Source: Streptomyces monashensis
Lineage (GTDB): Bacteria; Actinomycetota; Actinomycetes; Streptomycetales; Streptomycetaceae
DNA: 64,000 nt
NCBI RefSeq assembly: GCF_001866665.1
Contig: NZ_MLYO01000016.1
Coordinates: forward strand, 1-64,000
Direction: 5' to 3'
Part shown: positions 52,765 to 60,400 of the stretch, one piece after another
Layout: each line of letters begins with the position of its first letter
Position numbering within the stretch: position 1 is the stretch's first letter
Position numbers and translations under genes: made by a program
Notes under the pieces: model-generated
The model's input: only the letters and a program-made list of their open reading frames with translations
Databases searched by the model: none
Told to the model about the DNA's origin: nothing

Positions 52765-54060
52765 TCAGTTACCGCCTTCCGGCATTGTGGCCGCGCCCTT
52801 GATCAGGTCACGGGTGGCCAGGTCGAAGGAGTTGACGAGGAAGTCCACGTCGGTGTCGTCCAGCACGGCGGGCGGCGTGAACCGCACCACCGAGCTGCCG
52901 TTCATGGAGTGGTTGGCGACCACGCCGTGGTTGAACAGCTCGATCAGCAGCTCGCCGGCGAGGCCCGCCTCGACCAGCTCCACACCGATGAGCAGCCCCC
53001 GGCCGCGCACGTCCACGACCAGTTCGGGGATGTTGCGCCGGGCGACCTCCGTGATCCGCGGCAGCAGCCGGGAGCCGAGGTCCATGGCCCGGGTGACCAG
53101 GCGTTCCTCCTTCACGGCCCGGATCGCGCCCTGCACCGCGGCCATCAGCACCGGCTGTCCGGAGAAGGTGGCGGTGTGGACGTAGGGGTCCTTGTCGAAG
53201 GGGCGGAACGCCTCGCGGGTGGCGACGGCCGCCGAGACCGGCATGACCCCACCGCCGAGCGCCTTGCCGGTGAGCAGGACGTCCGGGACGACGCCCTCGA
53301 TGTCGGCGCCCCACCACTCGCCGAGCCGCCCGAACCCGGACTGCACCTCGTCGAGGATGAGGAACCCGTCGTACTCGCGGACCAGTTGCTCGACCCGCTT
53401 GAGATAGCCCTTCGGCGGGATGATGACGCCGCCCTCGCCCTGGACCGGCTCCAGGATCACGCACACCTCGCCCGGGTGGGCCTTCAGCTCGGCCTCCAGG
53501 GCGTCGGCGTCGCCGTACGGCAGGTGCTGGAAGTCGGGGACGAGCGGGCGGAACGGCGCCTGGTAGACGTCCTTCGCGGTCGCCGACAGGGCGCCCAGCG
53601 TCTTGCCGTGGTAGCCGCCGCGCATCGAGACCGTGCGCTTGCGGCCGCCCGCGCGGGCCAGCTTCAGCCCGGTCTCCACGGCCTCCGCCCCGGACAGCGC
53701 GAAGTGCACGCGGTCCAGGCCCTCCGGCAGGACGGAGACCAGCGCCTCCGCGGCGCGCGCCACCGTCGGCTCCAGCAGGATGCGGGTCGCGGTGGGGTGG
53801 GTGCGCAGCTGGCGCTCCACCTCCTCCATGACGATCGGGTGCCGGGCGCCCATGATGAACACGCCGTACCCGCCCGCGTTCAGGAACCGCTCACCGTCAC
53901 TGGTGGTGAGCCAGGCGCCCTCGGACGCCGTCTCCATATGGCTCCCGAACAACTCGGCGAGCGTGGCCCGGCCCTTGCTGAGGTGGGCACGGTAGAGGTT
54001 GAGGATCTCCGCCTCCGAGTCGGCTGCGGTCGCCGCCGGAGACTCCTGCATGACGGTCAC
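52765..54060 (-). CDS. Class III PLP aminotransferase
   Basis: A 431-residue fold-type I omega-aminotransferase. FLNAGGYGVFIMGARHP, GGYHGKTLGALSAT, ILEPVQGEGGVIIP, LILDEVQSGFGRLG and the Schiff-base lysine in VLLTGKALGGGVMPVSA are present. The start is taken as the GTG at 54060 with GGAG six bases upstream; an ATG three codons later is possible. Expected role here: amination of a long-chain aldehyde, made by the neighbouring ALDH-family enzyme, to the alkylamine that enters N-N bond formation. Confidence 0.92.
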   Translation of the reverse strand: MTVMQESPAATAADSEAEILNLYRAHLSKGRATLAELFGSHMETASEGAWLTTSDGERFLNAGGYGVFIMGARHPIVMEEVERQLRTHPTATRILLEPTVARAAEALVSVLPEGLDRVHFALSGAEAVETGLKLARAGGRKRTVSMRGGYHGKTLGALSATAKDVYQAPFRPLVPDFQHLPYGDADALEAELKAHPGEVCVILEPVQGEGGVIIPPKGYLKRVEQLVREYDGFLILDEVQSGFGRLGEWWGADIEGVVPDVLLTGKALGGGVMPVSAAVATREAFRPFDKDPYVHTATFSGQPVLMAAVQGAIRAVKEERLVTRAMDLGSRLLPRITEVARRNIPELVVDVRGRGLLIGVELVEAGLAGELLIELFNHGVVANHSMNGSSVVRFTPPAVLDDTDVDFLVNSFDLATRDLIKGAATMPEGGN

Positions 54061-54106
54061 GTGTCTCTCCAAAGATCGGTGTACGGGGCCAGGACCGGAT
54101 CGGTGT

Positions 54107-55249
54107 TCAGGCCAGGACCAGCGGCCCCCCGCCGAAGTACGCCAGCAGCGGCTCGGCCGCACCGATACGCGACGGCGGGTGGAAAGCCAGGGCCCGCGTG
54201 GCGGCAGCGGCTTGCGCGCTCGCCGGGTTGTTGATGAACTCCAGCCCGCCCAGCAGCTCCAGCGCCCGCCCGACGATGTCCGGCAGCGCGCTCTGCACGG
54301 CGTACCGGGCGACCAGCACCCGCGCGACCGACTCCTCGTCGCCGGGTTCCTCGCCGGTGCCGGTGGCCACGCCCTCCAGCAGGGCCAGCGCGGCCTCCAT
54401 GTCGACGGCGAGCGCCGCCCGCTCCTCGGCCGGGCCCCGCCCCCGGGCCAGCACCTGTTCCACCAGCGCGGCCGCACCGCCCGCGTAGCCGGCGGAGATC
54501 AGCATCTCGAACCACACGAACCCGGCGGACTGGAGGTCGTCCAGCCGGGTCGGGTCGTCGGCGCCCGCCCGTACGACCATGTCGGCGGGGACGAACACGT
54601 CCTCCAGCCGGACCTCCTCGCTCTCCGCGCCGGCCAGCAGGTCGTTGCCCCAGAACGGGTGCACCGACATGCCGGGCGCGCGGGCCGGGACGATCGCCAG
54701 CGCCAGCTCCGGATCGCCGCCGTCCTCGCCGTGGATGGCGATGGACGCGGTCAGCAGGCTCATCGAACGGGACAGGCTGCACGGCTTCTTCGCCCCGGAC
54801 AGCAGGAACCCGCCCTCCACCGGGCGCGCGGTGACCGCCGGCTTGAGGATGTTCTGCGCGGTACGGCCCTCGGCCCAGCCGGAGGCCATCACCTGCTGCT
54901 CGGGCACGATCCGGTGCAGCAGCTCGGTCTGCGCGGGCGTGAGCCGGCCGTCCTTGACGGCGAGGGAGTAGAGCATGGCGGCCGTGAAGTGGTGCATGGA
55001 GACGGCCGCGACCAGCGACGGCGACAGGGCGCCGAGGGCCAGCTGGACCCGCAGCGCATCGAGCGGGGACGCGCCGTGGCCGCCGTAGGACTCGGGAATG
55101 AGCAGACCGACCCCGCCGTGGATGCGGAACAGGTCGATCACCGGGCTGCCGGGCCGCTCCCGCTCGGCGTACGGGATCTGGTCCAGCTCCTTGAGCAGTC
55201 CGGGGTGGAACCGCTCGCAGACGGACCGGGCGGCATCGAGGGAACGCAC
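54107..55249 (-). CDS. Acyl-CoA-dehydrogenase-fold flavoprotein, N-hydroxylase (VlmH-like) candidate
   Basis: A 380-residue protein of the acyl-CoA dehydrogenase superfamily: GVGLLIPESYGGHGASPLDALRVQLALGALSPSLVAAVSMHH at the N terminus, GGFLLSGAKKPCSLSRSMSLLTASI in the middle. It lacks the RxYEGTSEIQR-type segment with the catalytic glutamate seen in true dehydrogenases. That fits class D flavin monooxygenases such as VlmH, which N-hydroxylates alkylamines with reduced flavin from a separate reductase. The reductase gene lies four genes downstream. GTG start with GGAGG. Confidence 0.75.
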   Translation of the reverse strand: MRSLDAARSVCERFHPGLLKELDQIPYAERERPGSPVIDLFRIHGGVGLLIPESYGGHGASPLDALRVQLALGALSPSLVAAVSMHHFTAAMLYSLAVKDGRLTPAQTELLHRIVPEQQVMASGWAEGRTAQNILKPAVTARPVEGGFLLSGAKKPCSLSRSMSLLTASIAIHGEDGGDPELALAIVPARAPGMSVHPFWGNDLLAGAESEEVRLEDVFVPADMVVRAGADDPTRLDDLQSAGFVWFEMLISAGYAGGAAALVEQVLARGRGPAEERAALAVDMEAALALLEGVATGTGEEPGDEESVARVLVARYAVQSALPDIVGRALELLGGLEFINNPASAQAAAATRALAFHPPSRIGAAEPLLAYFGGGPLVLA

Positions 55250-55298
55250 GGGGAACCTCCGAGAAATACATCGAGGGCGGGCGGGCGAGGCGGGCGGA

Positions 55299-56930
55299 TC
55301 AGGCGCCGAACACCGCGTCGTACGGGCTGACGTCGCGGGCGATGCTGACTCCCTGCACGTGGGAGGTCTTGAGCATCGGGTAGTTGGCCTCGCCGAACGC
55401 TCCGCCGGTGCGGCCGGTGCCGCCGTGGCTCGGCAGGTACGGCAGGAAGCCGATGTGCGAGTCGTTGACCTTCAGCAGACCGCCGTTGACGGTGCGGCGC
55501 ACGAAGGTCTCGACGACGTGGTCGGAGCGGGACCACAGGGAGTTGCGCAGCCCGTAGTCGTTGCTGTTGACGAACTGGAGGAAGGCCTCGAGCAGGGCGT
55601 CGTCGTTGTCGCGTTCGGCGACCACGATCGGGACCAGCGGGAAGAACGTCTCCTCGCGGACCACGTCGTAGGTGCGGGCCCGGTCCAGGCCGTCCACGCG
55701 CACCACCGTCGGCTGCAGGAAGACGCCCGTCTCGGAGACCGTGCCGTCGACCTCGGTGCGGTGCCCGCCGGTGATCAGCTCGGCGCCGTTGTCGAGGGCC
55801 TGGCGCAGCAGCCGGAAGAACCGCTCGCTGCGCCGCACCGGCGACAGCAGCACGTCCTCCTCCTCGGGCAGGCCCGGCCGGATGCCCTTGACCTGCTCGC
55901 GCACCTCGGCGATCAGCGCGTCGGCGATATCGGGGTGGACGAGGACGTAGTTGGGAACCATGCAGATCTGTCCGGAGCCGTAGAACGCCTCCGTGATCGC
56001 CTCGGCCGCCCACGTCACGTCGGCGTCCTTCCACACCACGATGCCGTCGTTGCCGGCGAGTTCGAGGATCGGCTTCTTGCCGTGCGCCACACAGGCCTGC
56101 TCGAAGCGCAGGCCCTCCTGGCTGCCGCCGATGTAGAAGATGTCGTTGATCAGCGGGTCGGCGATCCAGCGGTCCATGGTCTGCTTCGGGTTGGAGCACA
56201 CCGCGTTCAGCACCCCGGCCGGCGCGTCGACCTCCTCCAGCAGCGGCGCGACGACGTCCCGCAGCAGCCACATGGTGGACAGCGCGATGCTGCGCGGCGC
56301 CCGGACCACCACCGCGTTGCCCGCCATGAGGGCGAGCACGCACAGCGCGGCACTGGGCAGCGGGGCGTTCTGCGGCGGGTTGAAGGCGACCACGCCGTCC
56401 GGCTGGCGGTGCAGGATCAGCTTGCGGCCGTTGTACTCCTTCTCCACCCGCATCTGCTTCAGGTACCAGCGCAGGGAGCCGGGGGCGTAGATCTGCAACA
56501 GGCAGCTCAGCTCCCAGCGGGCGAGCTTCACGGGGTGGGACTCGGCGACCAGCATGCGCAGGAACTCGTCCTGGTGCTTGATCAGTTCCTCGCGGAAGCG
56601 GGTGCCCAGCCGCATCCGCCGCTCCAGCGGTACGGCCGCCCAGTCGGGGGCGGCAGCGGCGGCGGCCTGGGTGGCCAGGTCGATGGCGGAGTCGTCCGCG
56701 ATCGCGCAGCGCCCGACCACGTAGGGGTGCTGCGCGGCCTCGGACTCCGGGTCCTGCTCGAGCGAGCGCTTCAGGCTCACGCTGGTGAACACGTCTTCCA
56801 GCAGGGAGCGCCCGCTGACGGTGTAGACCCAGCCGTCCCCGGCGACGTCCTTGCCCGCGATGTAGAGGTCGTAGCTCTTCAATCCGGAAGGTGCCTCAGC
56901 ACTCTCCTCCTGCGCGGCTTCGCGAAGCAT
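55299..56930 (-). CDS. Aldehyde dehydrogenase-family enzyme (acyl-thioester reductase candidate)
   Basis: A 543-residue ALDH-fold enzyme with catalytic Cys in YGSGQICMVPN and general-base Glu in ILELAGND. An N-terminal extension of about 60 residues precedes the fold. As first gene of the 12-gene leftward operon, next to an aminotransferase, it could run in the reductive direction and release the acyl chain from ACP or CoA as an aldehyde for transamination. Simple aldehyde oxidation is the alternative. AAAGG ribosome-binding site. Confidence 0.88.
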   Translation of the reverse strand: MLREAAQEESAEAPSGLKSYDLYIAGKDVAGDGWVYTVSGRSLLEDVFTSVSLKRSLEQDPESEAAQHPYVVGRCAIADDSAIDLATQAAAAAAPDWAAVPLERRMRLGTRFREELIKHQDEFLRMLVAESHPVKLARWELSCLLQIYAPGSLRWYLKQMRVEKEYNGRKLILHRQPDGVVAFNPPQNAPLPSAALCVLALMAGNAVVVRAPRSIALSTMWLLRDVVAPLLEEVDAPAGVLNAVCSNPKQTMDRWIADPLINDIFYIGGSQEGLRFEQACVAHGKKPILELAGNDGIVVWKDADVTWAAEAITEAFYGSGQICMVPNYVLVHPDIADALIAEVREQVKGIRPGLPEEEDVLLSPVRRSERFFRLLRQALDNGAELITGGHRTEVDGTVSETGVFLQPTVVRVDGLDRARTYDVVREETFFPLVPIVVAERDNDDALLEAFLQFVNSNDYGLRNSLWSRSDHVVETFVRRTVNGGLLKVNDSHIGFLPYLPSHGGTGRTGGAFGEANYPMLKTSHVQGVSIARDVSPYDAVFGA

Positions 56931-56992
56931 CTTCAGCCTTTCGGATATGGCGAGTGGATTTCTTGAAGCAAGGCCGAGCCTGGCAGCGGAAT

Positions 56993-57021
56993 CTGACCCG
57001 GCGCTGACGCCCGGCTGACCG
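56993..57021 (+). promoter_or_regulatory. SARP binding site B: three heptamers at 11-bp spacing
   Basis: CTGACCC (56993-56999), CTGACGC (57004-57010) and CTGACCG (57015-57021), spaced exactly 11 bp and pointing toward the rightward ACP-PKS operon. Same orientation, copy number and period as site A at 39472. Confidence 0.75.
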
Positions 57022-57051
57022 GTCGGATCCGGCCAACCGGCCTGCGCGAAG

Positions 57052-57069
57052 CCGTCAGTGGGGTGTCAG
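57052..57069 (-). promoter_or_regulatory. SARP binding site C: two heptamers facing left
   Basis: On the reverse strand CTGACAC (57063-57069) and CTGACGG (57052-57058) are 11 bp apart and point toward the leftward 12-gene operon starting at 56930. With site B this gives a two-way SARP-controlled region. Confidence 0.65.
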
Positions 57070-57091
57070 CCGGCGCTGCTTGCCTTGGCGC

Positions 57092-57391
57092 ATGCCACCT
57101 GTCGACAGCACGAGCCGGCGCCTGCGCGACCTTCCGCGCAGTGAACTCGCCGACGAAATCGAGTCGATCTGCCTCGCCAAATTCCGGGCCGTTCTCCTCA
57201 TGGAGGAATCCGAGGACCTGCCCGTCGACATCAGCTACTTCGATCTCGGCCTCACCTCGCTGCGGCTGACCGAGATACGGCAGAGCCTGGAGCAGCTCCT
57301 GGACCTGTCGATCAACGTCAGCGTGCTCTTCAACGAGCCGACGATCGCCCATCTCGTGGACCACCTGACCCAGGCCATCCAGGAAGCTTGA
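57092..57391 (+). CDS. Discrete acyl carrier protein
   Basis: A 99-residue ACP/PCP-like domain. The phosphopantetheine site is FDLGLTSLRLTEIR with Ser56. ELADEIESICLAKFRAVLLMEESEDLPVD and the C-terminal INVSVLFNEPTIAHLVDHL are typical of PKS-type carrier domains. ATG 57092 is preferred to a TTG four codons earlier. It stands 11 bp before the PKS gene and probably works with it or with the acyl ligase that follows the PKS. Confidence 0.88.
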   Translation: MPPVDSTSRRLRDLPRSELADEIESICLAKFRAVLLMEESEDLPVDISYFDLGLTSLRLTEIRQSLEQLLDLSINVSVLFNEPTIAHLVDHLTQAIQEA

Positions 57392-57402
57392 GGAGTCGCT
57401 CC

Positions 57403-60400
57403 ATGCCGCGTACGGAGACAGAGCAGGCGCCCGAGCCGGTCGCGATCGTCGGAATCGGTCTGCGGTTCCCCGGCGGCAGCGGCTCGCCCGACGAGTTCGA
57501 CGCCTTCCTGCGGGACGGCGGGAGCGGGATCGGCCCGATCCCCCGGGACCGCTGGGACGTCGACGCGTTCACCCCGCAGGGCCCCGACGACAAGGGCAAG
57601 ATCATCGCCTCGGCCGGCGGGTTCCTCGACCGGATCGACCTGTTCGACGCCGGCTTCTTCAACATCTCCCCGAAGGAAGCCCGCTACATGGACCCCCAGC
57701 AGCGGCTGCTGCTGGAGACCGCCTGGCAGGCGCTGGAGCACGCCGGCATCGACCCGGCCCCGCTGCGCCGCGGCAACGGCGGCGTCTACATCGGCGCCAG
57801 CTCCATCGACTACGCCCTGGAGCTGGACTCCCTGCCGTACGAGGAGCTGGACGGCCATCTGGCCTCCGGCATCACCATGTTCCCGCTCTCCGGGCGGCTG
57901 TCGTACTTCCTCGGCTGGCGCGGCCCGAGCATGAGCGTCGACACCGCCTGCTCCTCCTCGCTGGTCGCCCTGCACCTCGCCGTCACGGCCCTGCGCGGCG
58001 GCGAGACCGACATCGCGCTGTGCGGCGGCGTCAACGCCCTGCACCACCCGCGCATCCCGGTGATGTTCTCCAACGCCCAGATGCTCGCCCCCGACGGCCG
58101 CTGCAAGACGTTCGACGAGTCCGCCGACGGCTACGCGCGCGCCGAGGGCTGCGGCATCGTCGTCCTCAAGCGGCTGTCCGACGCCGAGCGCGACGGCGAC
58201 CGGATCCTCGCCCTGGTGCGCGGTACGGCCGTCGGCCAGGACGGCGACAGCGCCGGGCTGACCGTGCCCAACGGGCCCGCCCAGGAGAAGGTCATCCGCA
58301 GCGCGCTCGACGCGGCCCGGCTGACGCCCGGGGACATCAGCTACGTCGAGGCGCACGGCACCGGCACCCCGCTCGGCGACCCGATCGAGTTCGGGGCCAT
58401 CGGGGACGTGTTCGTCGACTCCCACACCAAGGACCGCCCGGTGCTGGTCGGTTCGGCGAAGACCAACCTCGGCCACATGGAGCCCGCCTCCGGCATCGTC
58501 GGCGTCATCAAGACCGTGCTCCAGCTGCGCGCCGGCACGATCTACCCGCACATCAACCTGACGACGCCCTCCGGACGCATCCCCTGGGACCTGTACCCGC
58601 TGCGCGTGCCCACCGCCTGCGAGCCCTGGGAGGCCGAGGTGCGGCGGGCGGTCGTCAACAGCTTCGGGTTCGCCGGGACGATCGGCGCGGTGGTGCTGGA
58701 GCAGGCGCCCGAACCGGCGCCCGAGCCGGCCCCCGCCGCGGAACCGGCGGGCGCGGCACCGCTGTTCACCCTGTCGGCCAAGAACGCGGCCGCCCTGCGC
58801 GAACTGGCGGCACGGTACCGGGAGTCGCTGGACGAGCGGCCCGAGGTGTCCGTCCCCGCGCTCTGCCACAGCGCCAACACCACACGCACCCACCACCCGT
58901 ACCGGATCGCCGCCCCCGTCGCCGACCGGGCGGCGCTGGAGAAGCTCCTGGACCGCGCCGCCGAGGCCGAGCACGCGGGGCCCTCGGGCATCCGCAAGAC
59001 CGCGTTCCTGTTCACCGGCCAGGGCTCCCAGTACGCCGGCATGGGCGCCGCCCTCTACGCGGCCCTGCCCGTCTTCCGTGCCCATGTGGAGGCGTGCGAC
59101 GAGCTCTTCGCCGGCCGGCTCGGCCGCTCGGTGCGCGCGTTACTGCTCGGCACCGCCGACGACCCCGAGGCGATCGACCGCACCGAGTACACCCAGCCCG
59201 CCCTGTTCACCCTGGAGTACGCCCTCGCCCAGCAGTGGCTGGCCTGGGGCGCCCGCCCCAACGTGCTCATCGGGCACAGCATCGGCGAGGTGGTGGCCGC
59301 CGCCGTGGCCGGGCTGTTCAGCCTGCCCGACGCGGTCACCCTGGTCGCCGCCCGCGCCCGGCTGATGCAGGCCGTGCGCACCGAGGGCGGCATGGCCGCC
59401 GTCACCGCCCCCGTCGACGAGGTCGCCCCGCTGCTGGAGGGCCACGACGACCTGGCGCTGGCCGGGATCAACGCCCCCGACCAGACGGTGATCTCGGGCG
59501 CGACGGCCGCGCTGGAGGAGGTCGTCGGGATCCTTACGGGCCGGGGCGTCCGCGTCGAGCGGCTCAAGGTCTCGCACGCCTTCCACTCGCCGCTGATGGC
59601 CGAGGTCTACGACGACTTCCGCGCCGCCCTCGACGGCATCACCTTCCACGAGCCGCAGATCAGCATCGTCTCCAACGTCACCGGACGCCTCGCCCGCTTC
59701 CGCGAGATCGGCACCCCCGACTACTGGGTGCGGCACATCGGCGAGCCCGTCCGCTTCCTCGACGGCATCCGGGCCGTCGCCAAGCGCGGCCGCCACGCCA
59801 TGGTCGAGATCGGCCCGCAGGCCGGGCTGACCGCCCTCGCCCGGCGCGGCGTGAGCGTCGAGGACCACCTGTGGCTGGCCAGCCTGCGCCGCCGGGACAC
59901 CACGACCGAGACCACCCTCACCGCGCTCGCCGACTACTACGCGGCCGGCCTGAACGTCTCCTGGACCGGCTACCACACCGGGCACCCCGCGCCCGCCCGC
60001 GTCGACCTGCCGACCTACGCCTTCCAGCGCAAGCGCTACTGGCTGCCCTCCGTCACCCCGCGCCGCACCGCCGCCGGCGGCCCCGCCCGCCACCCGCTGC
60101 TCGGCATCGAGGAGCGGTTCGCCAGCGGAGTACGGGAGTTCAACGCCGAGTTCACCGCCGAGGAGCTGGGCGCGCTCGCCGACCTCGCCGACGGCGGCCG
60201 TACCGTCCTGCCCGCCGGTGCCTACGTCGACCTGCTGCTCGCCGTGCAGGACGCCGTCCAGGGCCACGCCCGCTCCGCCGTGCGCGAGCTGAAACTGCTC
60301 GCCCCGCTGGAGCTGCCCGCCGAGACCCTGACCGCGCTCACCACCCGCTGGCGCCCCCGGCACGGCGGCGGCGCCGAGGTCGAGGTGTTCACGACCGTCG

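Noticed and set aside
57052..57069. Reading site C as part of site B only
   Set aside because: Its heptamers are on the other strand with their own 11-bp period and face the leftward operon, so it is listed separately, with lower confidence because there are only two copies.
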